From contig QNGE01000914.1 in NCBI GenBank assembly GCA_008508345.1, forward strand, positions 1 through 64,000: a stretch of DNA of 64,000 nucleotides, in the 5' to 3' direction. The notes beneath the pieces were generated by a model. The model made no database searches. It was not told the DNA's origin and saw only the letters and a list, made by a program, of their open reading frames with translations. The stretch is from Paragonimus westermani. Taxonomy: Eukaryota > Platyhelminthes > Trematoda > Plagiorchiida > Troglotrematidae. Below, one piece after another: positions 1 through 12,990 of this stretch; position 1 is the stretch's first letter; each line of letters starts with the position of its first letter. A program made the position numbers and the translations under genes.

Positions 1-3000
1 GTTTCAACCACCTTGGGTGGCCTTCCTTAGGAATGATCAGTTCACAGAATCTCCCTCATCTAAGTGCTCTTTACTTCAGTCATAAATCCTACAGATTAAA
101 ACGAATAACCACTTTACTTTCGTGATTTGCAAGTGGTAAAACATATCGCCCTCTTTGATACCCGAAAGATGTTGGTATTTCAAAAGCGTTCAATGAAGGC
201 AGCAATTCTGTTATCTCATGTACTACGAGGCAGACTTGCAAAACCATTACCCTACACTGACAACCAGTGCCATTAGGTTAGAAAATTTGACTTAAGCTTC
301 AAGAGGCCGCTCTCATAAATTGTGCTACAATGTTACTGTATCCCACATCACCGCCAACCGCAGTCCGGCCAGGAAGATGAGTTTTACTAAGAGCCAACTG
401 ACTTTTCATAAACAAATGAACGAATGTGATAGCTGTCGTTAAGGTACTGTTTGCACAGGTCGACAAAACCACAGCTAACAAAAGAACTGTGGGTAGATAG
501 CATTCCATAATTACAGGCTGAACCGATAATGATAAAGGCTGGCCACAGTGTTGTGCAGATTACAGTCGTCAACCTACGGTACTCTAAACGCCACTACTAA
601 CGTGCACCCGGGTGAATGATAACGTTGATGGCTGATTTTGGGGAGACCGCGTGATGCGCTGTAACCTCAGTTGAGGCATCCACCTGGAGACGTAGCACGT
701 GATTGTTTGAGGTTGACTTGCGCAATATTTATGTATGACATCAGCAGTGTTCCTCGATACAACTTTTTGTAACAGAATGAATGATGTTAAAAGGCCGATG
801 CAGTATATCACGTCGGCAGTCCTTTGGCTTGTAACTATTCTCCTAAGAGACGCTGAAGTTTGTGCGCGCAAAATTGAACTTCCATGTAACGTTTAGATTC
901 TAGATTGAGTGGCACCCCTCTATGTTTGCTTCCAAAACACTAAAATTCAGTTAGATGTGCTGATCTTCATGAAATCGGAGGAAATATTCTGGCCAAACGT
1001 GAGCGTAATTCGGTTTGTACATTAGCCAAACTTAAAAGAACTTCGACAGCGTTGAGAAACCTGGTGGTTGGCACGCGTTACGCACCTGGAATTAACCGTC
1101 ATTGTGGGCATGTCCTATAGGTGATTCTAGCCTAGACGGGCTACTGACGGCTAAAACTACTTGATGTAAACGATACAGCCTGCAAACACGGCGAAGAATA
1201 TACATATAATCTGCAACGATGAGTAGAACGCCGGCTAGAGCACCCGGAACATCAGTTCAACCGGCTATCTGTGTCAACTGTTCCAGGTGACCGCTTCGAG
1301 GATGTTCGCTGGTCAGTGGCCGTTCGGTTTTGACGAGAATTGAAGCCACACGAAATCTTGGGCACCGTATCGTTTCAGATGAACTCACTCCAATTTTCTT
1401 CAAGAACAGAAGCTACTCCCCAAACAAGGTTTTAACAATAATGTTGTGGGAGCCTGAGATGAAGAAACCAATGCAGTTGCCAAAGGTTCGTTAACGATCG
1501 TACAAACAATTTACAAACACGCGGTCGAGAAAGGACAGGTTCAACGTCGCGAATTCAACCCCCATGGCCCATCGGCTTCACGAATCGAGCAACTGTGGTG
1601 ATGAACACTCGTAGATTGTGTCCCTATCGGGGATCGGGCTACAGGCGAAGTTAATGACATTCCTGTTGTGAAACCTAAAATATTGTTTAATTGCGGACTC
1701 GCTTTTATTGTGACTTTTGTTTTGGTACCCAATTCCACTAACGTAATGAGATTAGTAAGTACACGCAACCTTATGTGGCACCCACTTGTTTGTTTTCTAC
1801 GATCTGTCACAGATTCCCTGATGGAGACAGTGTGATCCCATTATTTTTCAGTATGTATACTACAGTAACACCGTGAGTAGTCACCAACGTCGTTTGACCA
1901 AAATACTACGTCGCTTATCGTTGTAACAAAAATACTTTACAGACTTCAGAGGTACGGTAAACTTCTGCATATTCAATTTGGCAACCACACAAAGAAAAAT
2001 CAATCGTACCATACCAAGTTGGCTTTACGCGCATACAAGAACGATCTGACCCTGGTGATATGGTTGAATGAAGTCTAACAAAGGTGAGGAACAAGTACTA
2101 ATTCTCATACATCGCCAGCAGCGACCGAAGAGCAAGATTCTTGGAATAACGTTACGATCGCTCTAAATATACTTACATCTGCTGCGATAACAGAATGTAG
2201 GGCAAAGGAACTGCTTTGGAAAAACATATTCGGTGAGAGAAACTTAAGATAACCAGTGACTAAGTCATAACGAGAATGAGATTACAAACAACACAAAAAC
2301 TGGAGAAGAAGAGGATATACAATCTCTTTGAGATAAACAGCCACACACCCACACAATTTATTAAAAAATATCAAAATAAGAGTGTTTCTGGAAGGTTTGT
2401 CGTATTTCCCAATACAAACAGAAATAACGTTCCGAATAGGGATTAATAGTAATGATTGAAATACGTTATTCTAGAATAAGGCCTGGCTAAAAGTGCTGTT
2501 TGTAGAAGTACGAAAGCAACCTAAATAAAGATCAACCGGTATATACACAGACTGGGATACAATGGTCAAATGTTGATAACAACACAATATCACAATTACA
2601 AACAAATGCTCGTAAATACAATTGCCAATCGGGAGATTCGAGATGGCTTGGAATAGGAATGCTTGAGAACTGTCCTCACTGATCAGTCTTACTTGTCGAC
2701 AGGCCCTCGGTGCCACCAGAAATAAGAACACAGAATCGGACATCATCATCAAAGAACTGTGTGGTAGCTAGAAGCTGACAGTAAAACAATTAGTATGCTT
2801 ATGGCAAAGCTTTAAATATGTTGGTGGGCGAAGAGAACAGTGTGCTACAGAAAGTTGGGAGATGTTAGCAGTATCTCGTAAGAAGATTTGCGAGAGGCCA
2901 ATTAAGGAGGTTCACTATTTTTAAGGATCGCGGAACTTAAGTGTTCGGATGTTCACAGAGCTTGGCATTTAGATCGTAAACTTTCCATCATCAAAAGAGA

Positions 3001-3224
3001 TGGAACCATCAGTGTGTGAGTGGTCCAGCGTACAGGTTGGAGCGTGGAGTTTTGAAGTAACGCGCCTATTTCTTGTTAAAAAGGTTATATTCTGGTTTGC
3101 ATGCTATACTCGGACCCTTGTTGTACGGTTTCACCCAGTCTACTAGCGCGGAGTTAGGAAGAACACGATTGCGTAGAAAACACGCTGTAATGCCGATTAC
3201 CAGTTCAACAACTGAATGAAACGC

Positions 3225-3244
3225 ATATATATATATATATATAT
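3225..3244. repeat. (AT)10 dinucleotide microsatellite
   Basis: Ten uninterrupted AT units. A simple repeat likely to vary in length between individuals. Confidence 0.95.
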
Positions 3245-4140
3245 CATCAGTTGGTCGCCAATTAGAGCCAACTACAAGTTGAACCAATCTCTAGTGGTTC
3301 ACACCACTCCGTGGTTAGGTGGTCGAGTGTGGTCAGTTCCATAGCCGTTGCACTCTGATTGGTCCATCGGGTTAGCATGGTACTCACGCCCACCTTCACA
3401 CCTCATCCTGGTTGGTTCAAGTGGAAAACTTTGTACGCTAGTGTTAGGTAGATGGGCGATTTCTTCAGCCGTCACCGATGACCTGATTAGGTTATTTTGA
3501 TGATGTCCTTCCTTAACAAGTTTGATGAAGTATGATGAACGCCGTCAAGCTCGAATTTGGGCAAATCCGAGCAAAGCAAACTGAAGGAATCGGACCAGTG
3601 ATCAAAACGGAACAATGGATAATTAATCGGACTGAATTCCAAAAGCGAAGAAGTGCCCCACTCAGTTAGAGAACAAGAACCAACCCTTCAGATTACGATC
3701 AAAATCCTACAGCAACCGGAAGCAGCCAATCGGACTCCAGACCAAAGGCGCAAGAGATGCAGGAAATCACCAATCTGGTCTCAGGTCAAAGTACAGATGC
3801 AACAAGAAACAGTAAATGGTAATTCAGGTCAAAATAACAGAAAGTAACCAATCAGAGCTCATGTCAGCAGGTCAACTCATTCCGGTTTGAAAGTGCGGCC
3901 ATCCACCACACTTCACCAAATCCTACGCTCAAATGTAGGCGCTGACGAAGTCAACTCGTTTGCAGCTTAAATGCGAAGCTCGACGAACATCTCACCACCT
4001 CAGTCAGTGAGCCGAGCTACGAACACCGCTACCAATGCTTCCAACCATTAGATCCCTTAACTTAGTATATACTACCCATATCCAAAACTGTCCACTTGTC
4101 ACGAGGGACCTGTGAAAGAACGCAGGGTTGTTCAACTCAA

Positions 4141-4188
4141 GTATGCAACCTGCTGCATACTGTGGGTGTTGACAAGTTGTAGCTTGTC
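4141..4188. repeat. Two adjacent short hairpins
   Basis: The first has perfect 7-base arms, GTATGCA (4141-4147) and TGCATAC (4154-4160), with a 6-base loop. The second has 6-base arms, GACAAG (4171-4176) and CTTGTC (4183-4188), with a 6-base loop. They stand 10 bases apart. No T-run or gene is next to them, so no role is assigned; one such hairpin is easily chance, two in a row somewhat less so. Confidence 0.4.
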
Positions 4189-5461
4189 GAGGTACCTTGT
4201 TGACATGTTGTTGAATTGCTGAAGTTTGCTGTGCCTATCTGACCTGATTTATTGACTGGTTGAACCTTGTGAATATCGAAACTCAGCCTCCCTTGTACTA
4301 ACTGCGTTCCACATTCCAAATCATACTTATCATTATCGTTAGGATATACTGTGGCTGGAGCCGCCAGTTACCTCATCAAAATGATAAACTGTTATACTGG
4401 TGCGGTCGATATGGCAGCTACCCTAGTGGCGGATAGTTACTCCTGTATTGTGCAAATGACGTTACTTCATATAATTATTACTTACACAAAAAGCTGTACC
4501 AGTTGCCTCATGAAATACAACACTCCGTTCAGTATCGTTTTGTCTGAGTTACGCTCTTTTCTGATTAACCGTAAAAATGGCTCAGCCTCTTTCATTTCCT
4601 AATGATCCAACAAGTTGTTATCCGATAAGCTGATTATCTTTCATTAAATCCCCTCAACTATGTTTATTGTTCGTATGCTAGCTAAACTGTCCTGAACGTT
4701 CTTTTGATTTCAAATTAGGAATTTGCCTTCGGTACACTTATTGTATTGTTTTGCACTACTGTGGCTACACTGTTTAGTGTTCATTTGACATCACATCCGA
4801 TTCTTTTTATTGGTATTTTTTACAGTTCACGTTTGAGTTAAAACAATCACAACTGAGGCTTATTACACTCATCGTGTGTAGTGGTGTTCCACGTATTAGC
4901 GTATTTAGCCGTTTTCCTTATCGCTGTGTATATTTGATACCCGGATGGGCTAATTTAACAACCTTAGGTGAGCAATTTGGCGTTAACCATCTAATTCATC
5001 GACATCCATCCGGCACAAACATGATTAACAGTAAGACGTAGTCTATCGTCCACACGTTATCAATCGATTCTGAAATCGTACAGAGTTCACAGCTGGTATG
5101 TATGCTTTTTAGGACAGCGTCATATCGTTGATGTTCCATTCGTTGACGCGAATCGTGACAGTTCAAATATCGCTTGCTTGCAATGAGCAAAACCTCTGTT
5201 CACAGCGAAGATTGATATTTTAGAATTATCGCTCTCGGATTATTTATTCGCATTTACTGGCTCATTGGCTAAGTCGAATCAAGTAAGAACGTCAAAGTAT
5301 CGTTAGTCGTTTTCTTCTCCGCTTGCTTTTCAGTTATTTATTTATTTGAGTTCTCATGCACCACTGAAACTATCACAATCAAAGAATGACATTATCTTAT
5401 TACTAATAGACAGATTAGGAGAACAGCTAACTTAGAAGTGATCTAATTGTGAAAAACCTAG

Positions 5462-5540
5462 TTCACTCCCGGGTTCCAACAGGCAGGAGAAATGGCATGT
5501 CCAAACCTGGCAAGCGCTCTACCAGCTGATCTACACAGCA
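5462..5540 (-). repeat. tRNA-like relic (possible SINE head)
   Basis: On the minus strand the segment opens with an A-box-like stretch, TAGATCAGCTGGTAGAGCG (complement of about 5515-5533), close to the usual tRNA form. A B-box-like GTTGGAACCC follows (complement of 5471-5480). I could not pair the acceptor ends or form a good T-stem, so it is not a working tRNA gene. A tRNA-derived SINE head or tRNA pseudogene fits best. Confidence 0.35.
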
Positions 5541-8500
5541 ATGATGTTAAATGTTTATCTGTGAGTGGCAAAAAGTTAGGAGAATAATGCGTATAAAGAG
5601 ACTCGTCTGTCGTATGTACTAAAAATGGGTGTAATTGTAAACGTTTAAGCAGGGGAGCTGGCATCTGTAGTGATCCCGAACAGAGCATGACAGCGCTGTA
5701 ATTTATTAAACAGTGCATATGCTTGATTTAAATTTTCCGATGTATTCGACACCGTCATATGTAACGTAACTGAAAGAAAAGGCAAACTAGATCACGAAGA
5801 ACAAAAGTCCACTGTCTGCAATGTCGTAATTGCCTCAGAATAAAACTGGTCCAACAAACTGCTTTATCTGCCAATGGAAGTAATCCACACTGATTAGATG
5901 AAATGCCGCATGATTCACTTAATGAATTCGAGTCACTTTTGAACTACCATTCACAACAGCGTTGTACATTGTTGGTCATAATTACTCTCTCCGACTCGTT
6001 CTGAACTGCTAATAATGGTTCGTTATTTCTCCCTAGCAAGGTGTAAGCCCTAGTGGCATTTTCTTCTCAAACATAATCCAAAAATTCAAAAACGTTTCGG
6101 CAAACGGATAATCTACTAGTCACCCTCTAAGTATTCAACATCAAGTTAACAGGCTCTACTGAAGGGAAACGTTTTATATAACATCATTGTTCAGATCACA
6201 AATGAACTATTCCAAATACTTACATGTGAGATTATATGAGAAACCGGTTAATTTATGCATTGACGGAACTTGGCCCTGATTTCAGTGCTGCCTTTGAGTG
6301 CAAACTCTTTGAATGTGGGCAGTTTTTGAGACTACCAGAAATCTGATTTTTATGCACTTGATAACATTATCAAAAATGTTTGCTGCCATATTGAAAGCGG
6401 CTTGCTTGTGCACAAGCCGCGTGTTCAGAAAACGACGGCAAAGTAAAGTTATTGTGTAGTTAGAACGAACAACTTGACTTCCACCGGACACTTACACCAT
6501 CTGACAATATTCTTCATGCAATAACAAATTCGCCAGATGCAAACGTTGCTAGTGATTTTTGTGTGGTTCGTAGCAAAACAACTGTAAATTAAGTACCTTA
6601 TTACCAAATTAAGCTTGGGATATCTGTGTTTATACAAATGTAAACGATATTCCGTGATGACTGTGTGTGGCACGAGGAGTCACCGCACTAATTCATCAAG
6701 GTTTACACAGAGACATTATGATTTTCCATAGCGAGCCAACCATAGACGGAATGGTGAAAACAGGCAATGAGTCCTCTTCGGTGAAGGTGTCAAGTTTTAA
6801 GTTCCAGTAACACAAATTACCTGATCGATAACGCTCACAATCTTCATACACTCTTTGTTTCCAGGTTCTAATCGACGGCCAAATAAGCGACTGAATCGAT
6901 GTCATCCGAACAGACAAATTTGCCGGAATATCTGTTGGAAATGTCCAACGTGTGTAGTGTTTATCTGTAATTTTCAACTGATCGTTTCATTCTATCTAAC
7001 ATACCTCCCACTTATCCATCTACTTTAATGTCACAGAACCCACATATTCTCACGCTTGTGCGGAAATCCTAAATCAACTGAGGATAGTTTGTCGGAACGT
7101 TGCCATTACTCGCCTGCACCTCAAATCAGTAGAAATGGGAACACAATGAAATTGTTTTGCATTATGACCAGTTTTAACGGTTGAGTTCGACAAATCGTAT
7201 TTTGTGATGAGTAAATGGTGCAATTATTTCCAGTCCTGTGAACAGCATGTCGATTGTATTATTGCATGACAATAAGTAAGCTTTCTCTCGGCTTTCTACA
7301 TCCGTGTGTGAAGGTCAAAAGTTAGTCTTTCCATAAACTGAATTAAAATTGCCATTAGAAAATAGTTTCCCAAATCACATAATTTTGGACATTTTTGTGG
7401 GTAACGGTTTTTGTTTTATCCTTACCCCTAAAAATGTTCACTAGCTTCTTTTCGAATTCACTGCTTACACAGTTCATACTTTTTGGTGGGCGCGCTAGCA
7501 CAGACTCTGATGCTATGATCTTGTTAAGACTGTATTAAGAAGGTTGTCATCTTGATAGTGTTAGTGATGTGCTAGGAGCATTCTACCAGATTTTAGGATC
7601 GTTGCAACAGTTCTCTAATCTACTCACTTGTTTGGCAATCAATAACTTCCCAGCTTCGGTTACCTTCTAGTGTGGAATAGACTTCCATTGCCTTGAATTA
7701 GCTGATCAACATTTCTCCCAAAAGATCTGCAAAGCGCCTTGACAGGTTCCAGTGTGCAGCCGGACAGTAATTTTATATTCCGTATTATTTTTGTGGATGC
7801 CAATGTTAATATACGTTTCCGTGAACAACACTGACTATCCAACTCAATCTTTTTCGTTGATTTTCCATTCGCATAACCCAAATTGAGAAATGAGGTGAAG
7901 TGGAACTATCTTTGGAATCCTTCAGCGAATGTACAATTACACTTGGCACAATGATCCATTCACTCTGCCTGTTTGTGCACGTACACCACCCACTAGCGTC
8001 ATGACTCGAATCATTTTCGTGGGTACTTCAGGTCAGTTGACCCACTGAAGGTTGACAACTCTGGAGTCATGGTACAAACGTTTTTGCATCTTCTGAAACA
8101 GCATGTAATCAGTGGGGTATATCATAATTAGAACACCGCCGATCATCATTAATTCGGTGAGTGTTCTGAATATCGGCCGCAGTTCAGTTACATGCAGCAC
8201 ATTTTAAAAACCTTTCGTTCTTTTTCGACAACCTTAAATGTAAGGACGAGCAGACAGTTGGGTTGTAAAATTTCACGTTGTGGTTCAGTCGATAAATTGC
8301 ATTGCAGTTAAAGCAATTACGTGCATAATGGCAAGCCTGATTGATACAAAGATACCATATTCATAAGAATCCTCGTTATAATGAACAGTTTACTGAGACA
8401 CTTCGACATAAAACCATCCTTTTATAACAGCTTTAGTTATAGTGAATAACTACGACAGAAAGCCTGCACAAACTCTGCCGATGAATGTCACATTCTGGAA

Positions 8501-10880
8501 ACAGTTATCACAGGAAATAGTCCTTTTATAGCACAGGGAAGCCGTATACGATGATTTCTTGAATTTGACGCAGCGTTTTGTGAATTCCTGAGGCGACATC
8601 GTTGTTCGCCTTGCTCGTTCTCTTAGAAGGTCGTGTGCAGCGTAATATTCTCCTTTTGAGAGTTTTCCTCTCTCAGTTGTTTTTCAAGTTAAAGGAAGCA
8701 AACTGAATTTTGAATGAGCAGGGCGCGTATAAATGTAAGGAGTTTTATTAAGAACATACTGGACAAATTTAACAGCGATTCCGAAAAATCGGAATGAGCT
8801 GGCTTATTTGGACCCATAACATTGTTACCCTAGTGGTCTGCGTCAATGTAGCATACCGTCTGCGACCAAGATCTTCGAACAGTTTGCGGTGTTGTGCACG
8901 CCCGCCTTGACTTCTATTCTGAATTCACTTTCAGTATATTGCAAAGCTAGTTGTTTCGACTTGTGAAGTCCTCGGTTAAACAGACCAGTAAGCATCTCCG
9001 TCACGCACTACGACAATCGCCTCGTCATTGTCATTTATGATCAATCATCAGAATCATAACAACCTCATTTGTACGCCATAAAATTCAGTTAGTAAAAGCC
9101 TAACTTTATCTGGAATTTCCGATTTACTTGGAAATAAACAAATCCGTTGATCACGTAAATATCCTATGCAATCAACTTACAAGAAACTCGTAGAAATAGT
9201 AAATCTTGACCCGATTTTTAAATTCATTTCGTAGCTTGTCGGCTTGTTCACTTTCTTGCACAATGACTACGTGTCTGATGGCGGATTGAAAGTTTCGAAT
9301 CGCGCAATTTGCTTCCTTTGCCGAATGACAAACCAGCATTTCGAGTCGAGCTGTAGATGTTCGTGAAAGGGGGAAACAGACAACAGTTGTAGCACCGAAA
9401 GGGTCAAATGTTCAGCACATATGATTTCTTCCGTCTTAGTATGGCTGTAATGTAAAACACGTACTAAAAAGAGGATGACATGAAGTTAAACGGGCTATCT
9501 GAAACAGTCGGTTTCGTCTAAAAGCTTCACTGGAGGAGAAAAGAGGCATACGCTAACACCCGTTTTCTGTCATCAGTCGCCAGCGTTAAAAACAGGTTAT
9601 AAAAATCAGCTGTGACATCGATAAGATGATCGGTCATCATTGACTCGTGTTTGGTCTTTTTATAAGATAATTGTTGGAGTGTTCCAAATTTGTAAATAGT
9701 GGGTGCTCTGGTACAAAATGTGAGAGGCAGATTACCTAAACAATCTACATCTACAACTGTGTAGAATCGTGTGTTTTACACATATCCGCATTTTTCACGT
9801 CTGCGAATGAGGGGGATGGAAAGAATGCTGGCATACTGTACCATACATCTGGTTGCTGCTATACCTCAGCCAACGGCAAGTCGGTCTGTTTTAATTGTAA
9901 TCAAAAACAGGAAATTAAGTCTGAATGAAAATGTTGCTTTCAGAGACATAAGTCCACATTTGCTCAGGGACCCAAATGACCAATATAACAGGACCGGATT
10001 TATAACAGTCGAAAATGGTGAGTCTTTTCTGTGTGTTGCGGAAACAAAACAATCAAAAGCGGTTTACAAACTGAGTTACTATGAGGAAACAACTACCGTC
10101 AGCTCTGAGTGAGATTAGAATCACGTATAGACGTTTGAACAGTGACCAACCAAGTTCGTAATCGTCTCAAACTAGTGTTAAGTGTAAATGCTAATTAGAA
10201 GGCCAAGTTCAGGCAGAGTTTTTGTAATCAGACAGACCGTTCAACTAGCTATTACTCCAAAAAGACCAGTTGTAAAAAATCCGTCCGAATATGAATACAG
10301 AAACCTCATCAAAAGTCATTTAATCAGTTGTTAGTTTACAAAACTGTTTCTGTAATTAACTAATTTCCCAAGTCTCTATCACACTGGAACCTCGCTCATT
10401 CTCCAAACATATCCAGTTCCCGAATCCGCTTCTTCATGTTCACGACAACATCCCAAATGTCAATGGCCGATCTGGTGACTACCGAAAATTGTGGATACCT
10501 CAAGAACTTAATGCTTCGATAATCTTAGTGATTTGTACACAAATGTTGGTGAATGGTTGCATGTGATCATCGGCTGGGTATGTCTAGAAATCGTGACATG
10601 TCTTCCATCTGCGATGTATCCTTGTACGTCGCAGTATTTGTATGACGAGGCATTTTCTCTTTTCGTTCCAAATCACTTCATTGGTTGGACAGACACGGCT
10701 CACCTAGTGATCATATTGCATCGGTTACAACTGTTAATGTTCACCGCGGACCAACCATCCACGGTCATATTTTTCAATATTCACATTAACCACATGTGAT
10801 CATTAACATGTGAGACAACAACAAAGGCAGCTTTTGCTAGCCTGATATGGTCAATTGATTCAGAAACCTTTATTTCAGAG
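5541..10880. other. Non-coding stretch, no gene recognised
   Basis: No element, RNA gene or domain-bearing frame seen. The longest frame, 9771-10112 (+, 113 codons), has low-complexity chance-like composition, no recognisable motif and no flanking splice pattern that I trust. Confidence 0.55.
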
Positions 10881-11287
10881 TGTTGGGAAAAGCACTATTT
10901 CCCAAAAAACTCGCCATATTTCCCAAGGGAAATAGATGCTTCTATTTTAAGAACTCGAATGCCCGCCATCATTCTGGAAGATTCGAGTTCGCGCGCTTGC
11001 TTCTGATTGGCCCGTTCAGTATCCTAGGACCAAGGCCACTGAAAACCTATAAATATAGCCGTTTTGAGCCATTGTTTTGCCTTCGGGCTGGGCAGCAAGT
11101 AAAGCTCGTTTGAAGGCCGTCTTTCTCCTTTCTTGTTGGGGGGTTCTAAGTTGCGAGAGTTAGGTCCGAGTACTTGCGTTCCGATTATTCGTATCGTTTG
11201 CGATATCGTTGCGTTTCATTCGTGATCGAGATACTGCTCGCGGTCTTCCTGTCCGTTCTTGTCTTCCTCTCTCACGGGGTCGTAACA
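10881..11287 (+). mobile_element. Candidate solo LTR of an LTR retrotransposon
   Basis: The 407-base segment begins TGTTGGG and ends CGTAACA, giving the usual TG...CA ends within a 4-base inverted terminal pair (TGTT/AACA). The five bases before it (CAGAG, 10876-10880) and after it (CAGAA, 11288-11292) agree at four of five positions, like an aged target-site duplication. Inside is a promoter in U3 order: palindromes, an inverted CCAAT box (ATTGG, 11006-11010) and a TATA box (TATAAATA, 11048-11055). No gag or pol frame and no second LTR are near, so it would be a solo LTR left by recombination. Orientation (+) follows from the promoter order. The alternative is a host promoter with chance ends. 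Confidence 0.45.
10883..11055 (+). promoter_or_regulatory. Promoter-like region: three palindromes, CCAAT box, TATA box
   Basis: Three inverted repeats lie upstream of the core boxes: TTGGGAAA/TTTCCCAA (10883-10890 and 10898-10905), TATTTCCC-AA-GGGAAATA (10917-10934), and GAACTCGAAT/ATTCGAGTTC (10951-10960 and 10981-10990, perfect 10-base arms, 20-base loop). ATTGG (inverted CCAAT) is at 11006-11010 and TATAAATA at 11048-11055, so a start site near 11080 would be expected. The stretch GGAAGATTCGAGTTC around 10976-10990 resembles a heat-shock element (alternating GAA/TTC-type blocks), but that is only a resemblance. Confidence 0.5.
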
Positions 11288-12185
11288 CAGAAAGTATCGG
11301 TGTTCTTGATGAGTACATATAACTTGCGGAACATTTTTGATCCTACCGGTAACATTTATTTGATTATGAGTAATGTTTACCACTTCCGGTAGACATAGGC
11401 AGAGCCATAATTTAATCCAAGCTGACACAATCAGTCGACTTAATCAACGTTTGTGGGACCAAGTATGTAATTTCTGGTACAAACGTTCGCTAGTGAAGTT
11501 ATGATTGGGCCTCAAAATCCCATCCTCACGACCTGAAACAAGTCACCTTGCAAAAAAATGTAAATAGCCGGACTTTGAAATACGGATATGGAGAAGTATA
11601 TACATCATTTCAAGATGTACTCAATCAACGTTAATAGCGTGAGGAAACCGCAAACGACCACGTGGATTAGTATGAAAGAACATGTTCTGTAACAGACAAC
11701 TCCAACATCGGATGGCTATGATACCGAGATGACTAACATAAGCAGACATTTCCTGCATTTTCATTTCATTTAATTATAAAAGTTCCAAATGTGTCAATTG
11801 CAATTCCTTAAAAGAAAGTGCGTGGTCTGTGCGCAAGTGGAATAGCTAAAACTTGGCTGTCTAATAAACTTTACAAAATTTCCTCTAATAACTTTATTCA
11901 AAATCAGCTCGTCTTCGAAATGGATTGTTAAATAGGTGACCTGTTAGACTGTCACTTCAGAGGCACTTAATGCGGAAAATTGTAAACAACACGGCTTGCT
12001 TAGTAGTTACTCCACGATGTTTATCACGTTCATTCTTTCAGCTACGGTTTGCATCGCTATCATTAAATTCACTAAGCTGACAAATGCAACTTGCTCGTTC
12101 TGTGTACTGATACAAGGGATCCTTGTAAAGTGAGCGGTAGTGAGCAATTACTAGGCACTCTGAGCATCACAACAGTTAGGCGGGA
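11288..12185. other. Non-coding stretch, nothing recognised
   Basis: AT-rich sequence between the candidate LTR and the SINE pair. No repeat or coding signal seen. Confidence 0.5.
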
Positions 12186-12189
12186 TCCT

Positions 12190-12515
12190 CAGTAGACGCT
12201 TAGAACATTTCAAGTTGAACATCACTCAAATTTGACCACAGTCTTCGTAATCAGACAGGCTTTCCGGCCGGTCTCTTTCAAAAGAAGCACTAGATCGAGT
12301 TTCGCTCTCATCAGAATGCGTCAGTAGTGCATACCCTTGTCACGGCAGGGTCTCGAACTCCGAATACGCTTTCATGACGCAAACGTGTTGACCACTGCGC
12401 CACTGACTTCACATTAGACATGACCGAATTATCAAACCTGATCGCTAAACCACTTTCGCCTGTGAGCAATGATCAGGTTGCCCGATCGCCTCGGGAGGAG
12501 ACAAAGTAACTGCCC
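12190..12515 (-). mobile_element. tRNA-derived SINE, copy 1 (inverted)
   Basis: Reversed, this segment matches the copy at 12,640-12,990 along its length at roughly 75-80% by eye. Its head carries pol III boxes: the complement of 12395-12405 reads TGGCGCAGTGG (A box) and the complement of about 12350-12360 reads GAGTTCGAGAC (B-box-like). The body shares the landmarks GAGAGCGAAACTCG, AGTGCTTCTTTT and GATGTTC-ACTTGAAAT with the partner. SINEs are moved by LINE machinery in trans; which LINE pairs with this one is not visible, since no shared 3' tail was found. Confidence 0.65.
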
Positions 12516-12639
12516 TGTTAACTCCAATCGACAACCCCACGAGTAGGACTTCTTTGTAGGTTGAAATCATCAACTTGTCGAGCGATAGTTTGAATACGGC
12601 TACGTAACGCGGGGTTTCGGTTTTTATATAGACTGAACA

Positions 12640-12990
12640 TCACCCACAGAACGGTAACTGTGTCCCTTCTCGAGACGATCGGCCAACCTCTGACCATTGC
12701 TCACATGCGAAAGTGGTTGAGCGTTCAGATTTGATAATTCGGTCGTGCCTGATGTGAGGTCAATGGCGCAGTGGTCAACACGGTTGCTTCATGATTGGAA
12801 TGGCTGGAGTTCAAATCCCGGCCGTGGCAAGGATATGCACGACTGGCGTGCTCTAATGAGAGCGAAACTCGAGTCTAGTGCTTCTTTTCGAAAGAGGCTG
12901 GCTGGAAAGTCCATTGGAATGTGAAGGCTGCAATCAAATGTAAGTGATGTTCGACTTGAAATTAACCAGACTCCCGACTACTCATGAGTA
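12640..12990 (+). mobile_element. tRNA-derived SINE, copy 2 (direct)
   Basis: An A box TGGCGCAGTGG (12764-12774) and a B-box-like AGTTCAAATCCC (about 12808-12819) have tRNA-like spacing. About 110 bases of non-tRNA sequence precede the A box and are shared with copy 1, so the family has an upstream extension or the head is internal. The body carries GAGAGCGAAACTCG and the end GATGTTCGACTTGAAAT. It lies about 125 bases from copy 1 in opposite orientation. No protein is encoded. Confidence 0.65.

Larger units (their letters stand above)
1..5458. other. Non-coding stretch, no gene recognised
   Basis: Every open frame here is short (under 100 codons), overlaps others on the opposite strand, and shows no domain I recognise, which is what chance gives in AT-rich DNA. 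The only structure I can support is the (AT)10 tract and the pair of hairpins listed separately. It could be intergenic DNA or the inside of a long intron; the sequence alone does not tell. Confidence 0.6.

Noticed and set aside
9771..10112. 113-codon frame on the plus strand.
   Set aside because: No domain, no credible splice sites, and within the length expected by chance in six frames of 64 kb.
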